DNA of 64,000 bases, taken from the NCBI GenBank assembly GCA_031373255.1, contig JANMMJ010000246.1, positions 4,357 to 68,356 of the forward strand, given 5' to 3'. This DNA is from JANMMJ01 sp031373255. Lineage in GTDB: Bacteria > Pseudomonadota > Alphaproteobacteria > Rhizobiales > Aestuariivirgaceae. A program made the position numbers and the translations under genes. Positions 54,461-61,923 of this stretch are shown piece after piece. The first letter of the stretch is position 1, and each line of letters starts with the position of its first letter. Below the pieces are notes generated by a model. That model worked only from the letters and a program-made list of their open reading frames with translations, did not search any database and was not told the DNA's origin.

Positions 54461-55452
54461 ACACCATGCAGGCTGTCCGGCTTCACGGCATCGGTGATCT
54501 TCGCGTCGAAACTGTCGAAATACCCCGCAATCCACGGCCAGATGAAATTATCGTTGCTGTCGAAGCTGCAGGAATCTGCGGCTCCGACCTTCACAACTTC
54601 AGGACCGGCATGTGGATGTCGCGGACGCCTTCTATTCCTGGTCACGAGTTTGTTGGACGGATTGTTGCCGCCGGAAGCGCCGTCGCCACGCTCGTTGAGG
54701 GCGAGCGCGTCATCGCCGATAGCCGCGTGACCTGCGGAACATGCGATATGTGCAGCGGCGGCAGGTCGAACCTCTGCCGCTCGATCGGATATGTCGGCGA
54801 AGTCATCGATGGCGGTTTTGCACCCTTTGTCCGGCTCAGGGAACGACAGGTTCTGCGCCTCGCCGATCAGGCGCTTAGCCCCACGGTTGCGGCCATGGCT
54901 GAACCGCTTGCGGTAGCACTTCATGCAGTCAATCGCCTCGCACCTCGCCACGGTGAACCGATTGCTATAACGGGTGCCGGGCCCATTGGCGCAATGGCGG
55001 CACTACTCCTGAAACACCAGGGCTTTGGTCCGCTGCTGATCGCGGACCGGAACAGCGATCGCCGCGCCAGTGTAACGAGGCTGACCGGAGCTGAGCCCGT
55101 GGAAGTCACCGGCATTCAAGCGCCGCTCCTTTGCGAAACCACCGGTTCGGCGTCCGTCCTTGCGGCAGTGCTGGCGCAAATGCCTGCCGGTGGACGCATA
55201 GCCAGCGTTGGCATTTTCCACGAGCGTGGCGATCTGGATCTCAATCGGATCGTAGAGGGCGAAATCGAACTGGTGGGTTGCGCCGCCTTCAGCGACGAAC
55301 TCCACATAGCCAACGAACTTCTCACGCCATTGTCATCGCAACTCAGTCAACTGGCGAGCGAACCAATTGCGCTGTCTGAGGTTCCCGCAGCCTATGCGCA
55401 ATTGGTCCAGGGACAGGCTCCGCATATCAAGACCATTATTGTCCCCGCCTGA
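54457..55452 (+). CDS. Zinc-dependent alcohol/polyol dehydrogenase (MDR family)
   Basis: A 331-residue medium-chain dehydrogenase. AAGICGSDLHNFRTG and IPGHEFVGRIV hold catalytic zinc ligands (Cys, His, Glu). CGTCDMCSGGRSNLC holds the four structural zinc cysteines. ITGAGPIGAMAALLLKHQG is the NAD(P) loop. Similar to sorbitol or galactitol dehydrogenases; substrate probably a product of the imported compound. Last gene of the operon. Confidence 0.92.
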   Translation: MNTMQAVRLHGIGDLRVETVEIPRNPRPDEIIVAVEAAGICGSDLHNFRTGMWMSRTPSIPGHEFVGRIVAAGSAVATLVEGERVIADSRVTCGTCDMCSGGRSNLCRSIGYVGEVIDGGFAPFVRLRERQVLRLADQALSPTVAAMAEPLAVALHAVNRLAPRHGEPIAITGAGPIGAMAALLLKHQGFGPLLIADRNSDRRASVTRLTGAEPVEVTGIQAPLLCETTGSASVLAAVLAQMPAGGRIASVGIFHERGDLDLNRIVEGEIELVGCAAFSDELHIANELLTPLSSQLSQLASEPIALSEVPAAYAQLVQGQAPHIKTIIVPA

Positions 55453-55596
55453 CAGGCAATTGCCCGGAATTTCAGCGCGCTTCTGCCCGATCAACAGGCA
55501 GTTCCCGTCTTGAAAGGCCGGGCGACCTCCTGTAGCCTTCGAAGAAGTGAAAACATGCAGGCCAAGACCTGCGGGCAAGGGGATGGAGATCAGATA

Positions 55597-56583
55597 ATGT
55601 TCAAGAGCATTTTGCGGAAGGCCGCTTTGGGTTTGCTTGCTGGCGCATCGATTGTCATGGCGGCAGGCCATGCCGATGCCGGTCAGATGCGCCTCGGAAT
55701 GACCACCTGGGTCGGCTATGGCCCGATGTTCCTCGCCCGTGACAAGGGCTTCTTCAAGGAGAACGGTCTCGACGTCGAATTGCAGATCATCGAGGACGCC
55801 GCGCTTTATATGGCAGCCTTCGCCGCCGGGAAGTTGGACGGCAATGCCTCGACCCTCGACGAGATCATGAAGTACCGCTCCGAGGATTTTTGCTTCAAGG
55901 CGGTGATCGCACTCGACGACAGCCACGGCGGCGACGGCGTTCTTGCCAAGGACGGCATCAACTCCCTGAAGGAACTCAAGGGCATGGAAGTCGGCATGAA
56001 CCAGGGCTCGGTCTCGCAGTTCTGGTTTAACATCCTGCTCAAGCGCGAAGGCATGACGGAAAGCGATGTGAAGATCACCAACATGACCGCCGATGATGCC
56101 GCTGCAGCCTTCATTGCGGGACAAATTCCCGCCGCCATCACCTGGGAGCCGCACCTGAGCCTGGTGCGCAGCAAGAAGACCGGAAAGGTCCTTATCGACT
56201 CGTCGGAAACCCCGGGCCTCATCGTCGATGTCGTCGATCTCGGCTGCGATTACATCAAGAACAATCCGAAGGATGTCGAGGCCTTCGTCAAGGGTGTTTA
56301 CAAGGCTGTGGATTTTATCAAGTCCAATCCGGACGAAGCCTATGCCATCATGGCGAAAGGTGTCGGCGGCTATCTCGAGAACCCGGCCGATTTCGCCGAG
56401 GCGGCCAAAGGTGTTCGCTTCTACGATCAGGCCAGGAGCGTCGAGTTTTTCGGCACTCCCGAGAAAGGCGAAGCCGCCGACCTGATCAAACTGGGTGATG
56501 AAATCTGGAGCGGCTTCGAAAAGATGAAGATGAAGGTAGATTACAACACAATTGTCGACACCACCTTCCTCAATCCAAAGTGA
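55597..56583 (+). CDS. NitT/TauT-type ABC transporter substrate-binding protein
   Basis: A 328-residue periplasmic protein with signal peptide (FKSILRKAALGLLAGASIVMAA, as two pieces, cleaved near ADA-G). TTWVGYGPMFLARDKGFFKENGLDVEL and AAITWEPHLSLVR are typical of the SsuA/TauA/NMT1 group. The ATG at 55597 has GGAG 8 nt upstream. First gene of a three-gene importer operon. Ligand not inferable: family members bind sulfonates, nitrate, pyrimidine precursors or others. Confidence 0.9.
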   Translation: MFKSILRKAALGLLAGASIVMAAGHADAGQMRLGMTTWVGYGPMFLARDKGFFKENGLDVELQIIEDAALYMAAFAAGKLDGNASTLDEIMKYRSEDFCFKAVIALDDSHGGDGVLAKDGINSLKELKGMEVGMNQGSVSQFWFNILLKREGMTESDVKITNMTADDAAAAFIAGQIPAAITWEPHLSLVRSKKTGKVLIDSSETPGLIVDVVDLGCDYIKNNPKDVEAFVKGVYKAVDFIKSNPDEAYAIMAKGVGGYLENPADFAEAAKGVRFYDQARSVEFFGTPEKGEAADLIKLGDEIWSGFEKMKMKVDYNTIVDTTFLNPK

Positions 56584-56607
56584 TCCGTTTCGATATTTAG
56601 GAGAGAG

Positions 56608-56631
56608 CCGCGGGATCGCAAGTTCCCGCGG
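56608..56631 (+). repeat. Hairpin between the NitT/TauT binding-protein and permease genes
   Basis: CCGCGGGA and TCCCGCGG form a perfect 8-bp stem with an 8-nt loop, followed by only TTT. As in the other importer operon, it may protect the binding-protein message. Confidence 0.55.
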
Positions 56632-56640
56632 TTTGCATTC

Positions 56641-57471
56641 TTGACCGGCATTGGAAAACAACGCGTCATGGCTTCACGCCGCTCGCTCTGGCAAAGGCTG
56701 ACAACGCCGTTTGGCGATATTCCCCGGGCCTTATCGATAGCGGCGGGGGCGGCACTCTGGACCATCGTTCTCCTCGCTTGGGCTACCGCGACTTACGGCA
56801 AGTTCGTGCCCGACATGTTTCTGCCAGTACCAGACTCGGTCGTTGCCCGCTTCTTCAAGCTGGCCGGCGACGGAACGCTCTGGGTGCACATATGGGCGAG
56901 CGTCCGGGTGGTTCTGCTTGGCTTCATTGTGTCGGCAGCGATCTCCGTGCCGCTTGGCCTTTACATGGGTACCTACCGCATCGTGCAGGCTGCACTTGAG
57001 CCGCTCGTCAATTTCATCCGCTATCTCCCGGTAACATCCCTCGTGCCGCTCTTCATCCTGTGGATCGGCATCGGCATCGAGCAGCGCGTGACGGTGATCT
57101 TCTTCGGCACCTTCTTTCAACAGCTGGTGATGATCGCCGATGTTGCCCGCAATGTGTCGCGCGATCTCGTCAATGCGTCCTATACCTTGGGAACCAAACG
57201 CACCGAGGCGGTCTGGCATGTCATTTTCCCGGCTGCCCTGCCTGGCATTCTCGACGTGCTGCGCGTCACCATGGGCTGGGCCTGGACCTATCTCGTGGTG
57301 GCTGAACTGGTCGCCGCCAACAGCGGCCTCGGTTATATTTCGCTCAAGGCCATGCGCGGCTTCCAGGTAGACACCATCTTCCTCGCCATAGCGCTGATCG
57401 GTCTTCTGGGCCTCATCAGCGACATGTCCTTCCGGCTGCTGCGCCGCTGGATTGCGCCGTGGGCAACCTGA
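56641..57471 (+). CDS. NitT/TauT-type ABC transporter permease
   Basis: A permease of about 276 residues with six helices. The EAA loop is VNASYTLGTKRTEAVWHVIFPAALPG. RYLPVTSLVPLFILWIGIG is a family hallmark. The start is unclear: TTG at 56641 or ATG at 56668, neither with a good ribosome site. The TGA overlaps the ATPase ATG by one base. Confidence 0.9.
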   Translation: MTGIGKQRVMASRRSLWQRLTTPFGDIPRALSIAAGAALWTIVLLAWATATYGKFVPDMFLPVPDSVVARFFKLAGDGTLWVHIWASVRVVLLGFIVSAAISVPLGLYMGTYRIVQAALEPLVNFIRYLPVTSLVPLFILWIGIGIEQRVTVIFFGTFFQQLVMIADVARNVSRDLVNASYTLGTKRTEAVWHVIFPAALPGILDVLRVTMGWAWTYLVVAELVAANSGLGYISLKAMRGFQVDTIFLAIALIGLLGLISDMSFRLLRRWIAPWAT

Positions 57472-58253
57472 TGCAGGGATCCGCCAAGGGCAGCCTCTCG
57501 GTGCGCGATGTGTCGCTGGTCTATCGCGGCCGGCAGGACGTGCAGGCCCTGGACCGGGTCTCCTTCGAGGTAAAGCCCAACGCGTTTACCGTGATCGTCG
57601 GTCCCTCCGGCTGTGGCAAGTCGAGCCTTCTCTACCTGGCCGCCGGCCTCAACGAGGTGACAGCGGGAGACATCGAAGTGAACGGCCGCCGCGTCGATGG
57701 TCCGGGTCCCGATCGCGGCATGGTGTTTCAGTCCTACACGCTGTTCCCCTGGCTCACGGTTCGCCGCAATGTCGAATACGGCCTTCGGCGCAGGGGCCTG
57801 GCCCAAGGGGAACGCACCGCAATCGTTGACCGCTATCTCGCCGAAATCGGCCTTTCTGCCTTTGCCGATCATTACCCCAAGCAATTGTCCGGCGGCATGA
57901 TGCAGCGCGTTGCCATTGCCCGGGCGCTGGCCAATGATCCCGACATTCTGCTGATGGACGAGCCCTTCGGCGCACTCGACAGCCAGACCCGCCACACCAT
58001 GCAGAAACTCCTGCTGAGGGTCTGGCAGGCGGCGCAGAAGACCGTGGCTTTCGTCACCCACGATATCGACGAGGCCATCCTGCTGGGCGATCGCGTTCTT
58101 GTCATGACCGCCCGTCCCGGCCGCATCAAGGCCGACATCGTGATCGACATTCCGCGCCCGCGCGATCCGGCAATCGCACTTGAGCCGCACTTCATTGCCC
58201 TCAAGCGCCGCATCATCGAGCAATTGCGGGACGAGATCGACGAGGAGCACTGA
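57471..58253 (+). CDS. NitT/TauT-type ABC transporter ATPase
   Basis: A 260-residue ATPase. Walker A GPSGCGKSSLLYLAAG, Q-loop MVFQSYTLFPWLTV, signature LSGGMMQRVAIARAL, Walker B ILLMDEPFGALD, switch His in FVTHDIDEAILL. The ATG at 57471 overlaps the permease stop; a GTG at 57459 is in frame. Ends 12 bp before the convergent queF. Confidence 0.93.
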   Translation: MQGSAKGSLSVRDVSLVYRGRQDVQALDRVSFEVKPNAFTVIVGPSGCGKSSLLYLAAGLNEVTAGDIEVNGRRVDGPGPDRGMVFQSYTLFPWLTVRRNVEYGLRRRGLAQGERTAIVDRYLAEIGLSAFADHYPKQLSGGMMQRVAIARALANDPDILLMDEPFGALDSQTRHTMQKLLLRVWQAAQKTVAFVTHDIDEAILLGDRVLVMTARPGRIKADIVIDIPRPRDPAIALEPHFIALKRRIIEQLRDEIDEEH

Positions 58254-58265
58254 GGTGCCGAACCG

Positions 58266-58730
58266 CTATCCCCGCCCGCGATAGGACGGAACCCCCTGAT
58301 CGGGAAGCCACAGGCCTTTGGGCGGTGTGCCCGTCTGCCAGAACACGTCGATCGGCATGCCGCCGCGCGGATACCAGTAGCCGCCGATCCGCAGCCATTT
58401 GGGCTTCAGCGCTGCAATGAGCTTCTTGCCGATCGCGATGGTGCAATCCTCGTGGAAGGCCCCGTGATTGCGGAACGATCCGAGATAGAGCTTGAGCGAT
58501 TTCGATTCGACCAGCCAGCGCCCCGGCACATAGTCGATCACCAGATGGGCGAAATCGGGCTGTCCCGTCATCGGGCACATCGAGGTGAATTCCGGTGCCG
58601 CGAAGCGCACCAGATAGAGGCAGTCCGTCTGCGAATTAGGCACGCGCTCAAGCACCGCCACATCGGGCGATTGTGGCATCGGGGTCTTCGCGCCGAGCTG
58701 GGTGAGGCCGGAAACATCTGTCTTCGCCAT
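58266..58730 (-). CDS. queF: NADPH-dependent 7-cyano-7-deazaguanine reductase
   Basis: Reduces preQ0 to preQ1 in queuosine synthesis; 154 residues, the unimodular form. The QueF motif VESKSLKLYLGSFRNHGAFHE (given here as parts: ESKSLKLY and FRNHGAFHE) and the catalytic Cys in FTSMCPMTGQPDFA are present. ATG at 58730 has AAGGAGA upstream. It lies 20 bp downstream of the hypothetical gene on the same strand and may receive read-through from its promoter. Confidence 0.96.
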   Translation of the reverse strand: MAKTDVSGLTQLGAKTPMPQSPDVAVLERVPNSQTDCLYLVRFAAPEFTSMCPMTGQPDFAHLVIDYVPGRWLVESKSLKLYLGSFRNHGAFHEDCTIAIGKKLIAALKPKWLRIGGYWYPRGGMPIDVFWQTGTPPKGLWLPDQGVPSYRGRG

Positions 58731-58749
58731 GCGTGTCTCCTTCATGCGA

Positions 58750-59430
58750 TCAGGACGTGTCGGGCATCGTCGCGTCGAAGGCAAGCCCGTGGCATTCGCG
58801 CAGCACGTCGTCGACCTCGTAAAGGGACGTCCGGCGGTGGCCGGGAGGCCGGCCAGGGCGGAGCGGTGAGATGAATGCCGAAGTTTTCGTCTTTTCCCGC
58901 CGTGTCCGCCAGCGCACCAGCCGCCGTGCCTGGCGCGGCAGATCGTCGAGCGCGATCTTGATGGCGTGGAGCCTCCAGCAGAATCGTTCCGCCTCGATGC
59001 GGCGATCGGGCGGTGGCGCGGGTTCCGCCGCCGGCTGGGGCCGGGGCCACAGCGCCAGTACGCGTGGATCGCTGGTGAAGACATGGATGCGCGGCAGGAC
59101 TCGTGAGGCCGATCCGCGAGAGGGTGCAACGCGTCTGCGCGGATCGAACAGCGAGAAGGAGAGGCGCAGGCCGCGGCCTTGCCCGGTGAAGCGTTCGGCC
59201 GGCATGGCGCGCGAAGGTGGAGGCTTCACCACGAGACCCCGCGCCGCGATGACGATCAGGCGCCGCACGGCGGATTCGGCGGGCAAAAGCACCCGCAGGG
59301 CGGCCCGGCGGACACCGCTCGGAATCGCAGCCAGGGTGCCGCCATCCTGCAGCCCCAGCAGGGCGAAGAGGGCGGCAACGATGCCCAGCAGTGCGTCACG
59401 ATTGCGCGAGAGGGCCCTGTCCCAATCCAT
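58750..59430 (-). CDS. Hypothetical protein, putative SOS-regulated membrane-anchored family, copy 2
   Basis: A 226-residue paralogue of the gene at 30708-31388, with the same length and order of motifs: MDWDRALSRNRDALLG, a hydrophobic segment (GIVAALFALLGL), VLLPAESAVRRLIVIAARGL, VVKPPPSRAMP, VLPRIHVF, NLPRQARRL-like DLPRQARRLVRW, RPGRPPGHRR and VLRECHGLAFDA. A small central part differs. The ATG at 59430 follows AAAGGAAA; an upstream in-frame ATG (59457) is part of the LexA box and is rejected. A TTGACA-N17-TATGTT promoter and a perfect LexA box precede it. Function unknown. Confidence 0.82.
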   Translation of the reverse strand: MDWDRALSRNRDALLGIVAALFALLGLQDGGTLAAIPSGVRRAALRVLLPAESAVRRLIVIAARGLVVKPPPSRAMPAERFTGQGRGLRLSFSLFDPRRRVAPSRGSASRVLPRIHVFTSDPRVLALWPRPQPAAEPAPPPDRRIEAERFCWRLHAIKIALDDLPRQARRLVRWRTRREKTKTSAFISPLRPGRPPGHRRTSLYEVDDVLRECHGLAFDATMPDTS

Positions 59431-59451
59431 GGCGTTTCCTTTGCTCAAACA

Positions 59452-59492
59452 GAACATAAAGGGAACATAAATCGATGGGAATACGCTGTCAA
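59452..59492 (-). promoter_or_regulatory. Promoter with overlapping LexA box, GTTC-N7-GTTC
   Basis: On the minus strand: -35 TTGACA (59487-59492), 17-nt spacer, -10 TATGTT (59464-59469), and the LexA box GTTCCCTTTATGTTC at 59452-59466 overlapping the -10 and start of transcription. The box is an exact match to the alphaproteobacterial consensus. It is 22 nt from the ATG of the hypothetical gene, as in the first copy (34 nt). Confidence 0.82.
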
Positions 59493-59534
59493 TGCCTTTC
59501 GCCGAGCCGCCGCTTGCTCAAACCACTCGGCGCC

Positions 59535-59960
59535 TCAGTCGACTAGCCCCAATTGCCGGGCAATGGTGGCGCTGTCGTAGTAGTCGCGGCCCTCAACCAC
59601 CAACCCGTCTCGGACTCGCATCACAGAGCAAAAGCGGACTTCGGCTCGTTTGCCGGTCGGCGGGAAATCCCCAAGGCTTGAACGAAGTACTCCGGTATGC
59701 GTGCCCGTATTGCGGAACTCGACAGTTGCCCACTCTCCACACTGGCTAACGATCACATTCTCGACTCTGCAGAGCCCGTCCGGGAAGGCTTCGCGCCAAC
59801 GGTAATAATCGGCCTTGTAAGCATCTTTCCCGGGAAGTTTCTCGCCACGGGCGATATCCTCGAAATCGCAGTCTTCGGCAATTACGGCTGCGCCTCGATC
59901 GGGGTCGCGCATGTCCCAGGATTCGTGAAACTGCCGGACAGCTTTTTCAGTCGGATGCAT
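59535..59960 (-). CDS. SnoaL-like (NTF2 fold) protein
   Basis: A 141-residue protein of the SnoaL/ester cyclase-like NTF2 superfamily: VRQFHESWDMRDPD, IAEDCDFEDIARGEKLPGKDA, WREAFPDGLCRVENVIV and ATVEFRNTGTHTGVL in the usual helix-strand order. Function in this family is varied. No neighbours suggest a role. The following 299 bp hold a small palindrome (60069-60086) and no gene. Confidence 0.8.
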   Translation of the reverse strand: MHPTEKAVRQFHESWDMRDPDRGAAVIAEDCDFEDIARGEKLPGKDAYKADYYRWREAFPDGLCRVENVIVSQCGEWATVEFRNTGTHTGVLRSSLGDFPPTGKRAEVRFCSVMRVRDGLVVEGRDYYDSATIARQLGLVD

Positions 59961-60068
59961 TTTCTGGCTACCTTCCTGCGTATGCCCGACAAGCGTAGTC
60001 GTCTGCCTCCATCAGTTCAATGACGGGTCCGCTCTGGGCTCGAAGACCCGGACGCTCGAGAAGCAAGA

Positions 60069-60086
60069 TGCCAGCCGCCGCTGGCA
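60069..60086. repeat. Half of a GCCAGC/GCTGGC palindromic repeat
   Basis: TGCCAGC and GCTGGCA with a 4-nt loop, the same core as the right half of the element at 60675-60762. It is probably a decayed or partial copy. Confidence 0.5.
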
Positions 60087-60259
60087 GGACGGGCAAAGGG
60101 CATTCGCCTGAGCCTGTGGCAGGGCGGATCGCTTCGATAAGGCAGGGAATGCGGCCTAAAAAGTATTTATGCTTTCATCAAAACCTCGAATTGGTATGGC
60201 TTGTGTGAATTGGAGTACCTTCCATCAATGGCGCAAAATTTGCGACAAGGGAGGCAACT

Positions 60260-60562
60260 ATGTTCGTAGCCATCTATCGATGGACTCTGAAAGCTGGAAC
60301 CGAAGATCAATATCTCAATGACTGGGCCGAAGTGACTCGCGCCGGTATTTCGGAAGGGCTGAGTTTGGGCTCGACACTTGGTCGAGCCATGGACGGAAGC
60401 TTTGTCGCCATTGCCCGTTGGCCGTCTAAGCAGCAGCGAGACGATTGGTTCGCTCGGAGCGCTATTATAGCTGAACTAATCGCTCGCATGCGGGAATCGT
60501 ACGCAGTGTCGTTCGACGACATTGAGATTGATGTCCTGGAAGACTTAGCAATCTGCAATTGA
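60260..60562 (+). CDS. Antibiotic biosynthesis monooxygenase (ABM)-like small protein
   Basis: A 100-residue protein beginning FVAIYRWTLKAGTEDQYLNDW with RWPSKQQRDDWF in the middle, a dimeric ferredoxin-like fold of ABM/Dabb type. ATG follows GGGAGG. No partners are visible. A lower-GC stretch surrounds it, as with the nearby repeats. Confidence 0.7.
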   Translation: MFVAIYRWTLKAGTEDQYLNDWAEVTRAGISEGLSLGSTLGRAMDGSFVAIARWPSKQQRDDWFARSAIIAELIARMRESYAVSFDDIEIDVLEDLAICN

Positions 60563-60674
60563 AGTCAACATGGTCACGATGGCTGAGGCAAGAGCACTGG
60601 TACGGGTAGTTGCTCCGGCATTACGGGAGTGGTGCAAACGCGCAGGTGCCCGAGCAATCAATGCACACCTTACC

Positions 60675-60762
60675 CGTCACCCCAGCGAATGCTGGGGTCC
60701 AACTTTGGACTCGTGCAATTGATGGCAGGAAAAGCGGGATGCCAGCCTTCGCTGGCATGACG
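60675..60762. repeat. Composite palindromic intergenic repeat
   Basis: Two GC-rich hairpins, ACCCCAGC/GCTGGGGT (60679-60698) and ATGCCAGC/GCTGGCAT (60739-60758), each with a 4-nt loop, are framed by inverted CGTCA and TGACG. This paired hairpin layout is like REP-type elements of alphaproteobacteria that are present in many copies. The rest of the 304-bp gap holds no gene; a TTGACA lies at 60830 before the LacI gene. Confidence 0.7.
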
Positions 60763-60866
60763 ATATTAGAAGTTCACTGCACCAGGGCGTGAGATCCACC
60801 CATTCAATTTGACGTCCGCACCTCAGAAATTGACAAAATCCTCTCTCTCGGCGACAAATCATACAA

Positions 60867-61892
60867 ATGGGAAAAATAACGATTCAGGACGTCGCCAAAA
60901 CGGCGGGCGTCAGCGTGGCGACCGTTGATCGCGTGCTCAATCGCAGGCCCGGTGTGCGCACCATCACCGTCGAGCGCGTCGAAGGCGCCATCCGCGAACT
61001 GAACTACCAGCCCGACCGTATCGCTGCCCGCCTTGCCCGCTCGCGCGAATACCGCTTCTGCTTCGTGCTGCCCAACAACAACAATTCATTCATGGTGACG
61101 CTCGGCGAGGAAGTGCGCGCCGCCGCCGAACGCATGGCGCCCGAGCGTGTTTCGATCGACATGCGCTTCACCGATGTCTTCGACGGCACGCTGCTGGCCA
61201 CGACGCTGGACCAGATCGGCGACATGTATGATGGCGTGGCCGTGGTGGCCCTCGATCACCCGGCGGTGCGCGAGTCGATCAATGCCCTGACACATCGCGG
61301 CGTTGCCGTTGTCACGCTGGTCTCCGACGTGCCGGGATCGAAGCGCACCCATTATGCCGGCATCGACAATTCCTCCGCCGGGCGCACCGCCGCCAGCCTG
61401 ATGGGCAAGTTCCTGGGCGAACGCCAGGGCGAGGTCGGGCTCATTGCCGGATCGCTGGCGCTGCGCGACCACATCGAGCGCCAGTTCGGCTTCGAGCAGG
61501 TCATGGCGCATGAATACCGCCACCTGAAGATACTTCCCGTGCGCGAGGGCCGCGACGACTGGCAGAAGGTCGAGGAAGTCACCATCCAGCTCCTCAAGGA
61601 GCATCCGGGCCTCATCGGCATCTACAATGCCGGCGGCGGCACCCGCGGCATCATCACCGCGCTGGAAAAGATCGGCCGCCACAACAGTATCGTCTTCATC
61701 GCTCATGAACTTACCGACCATGCCCGCAAGGCGCTGATCAGTGGCACCGTCGATGCCATCATCAACCAGGACGCAGGCCATGAGGTCAGAAGTGCGGTGC
61801 GCGTTCTGCTTTCGAGGTGCGACAACATTCCGCTGGTCGAAAGCCAGGAGCGCATCCGCATCGATATTTTCCTTCGCGACAATCTTCCGTGA
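60867..61892 (+). CDS. LacI-family transcriptional regulator of the xylose genes
   Basis: A 341-residue regulator with the LacI helix-turn-helix (ITIQDVAKTAGVSVATVDRV) and a sugar-binding effector domain (VVALDHPAVRESINAL, HYAGIDNSSAGRTAASLMGK). It shares the VDRVLNxRxGVR hinge with the LacI gene at 22.7 kb. Located 31 bp upstream of xylB-xylA on the same strand, so it is probably the xylose-route regulator, though it may act on an upstream operator. Confidence 0.9.
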   Translation: MGKITIQDVAKTAGVSVATVDRVLNRRPGVRTITVERVEGAIRELNYQPDRIAARLARSREYRFCFVLPNNNNSFMVTLGEEVRAAAERMAPERVSIDMRFTDVFDGTLLATTLDQIGDMYDGVAVVALDHPAVRESINALTHRGVAVVTLVSDVPGSKRTHYAGIDNSSAGRTAASLMGKFLGERQGEVGLIAGSLALRDHIERQFGFEQVMAHEYRHLKILPVREGRDDWQKVEEVTIQLLKEHPGLIGIYNAGGGTRGIITALEKIGRHNSIVFIAHELTDHARKALISGTVDAIINQDAGHEVRSAVRVLLSRCDNIPLVESQERIRIDIFLRDNLP

Positions 61893-61923
61893 CAAACTCC
61901 CCTAACTTGCATGAGGCGCAGTG

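Noticed and set aside
56608..56631. Hairpin after the NitT/TauT binding protein as an intrinsic terminator
   Set aside because: Only three T follow; kept as an intercistronic hairpin rather than a terminator.
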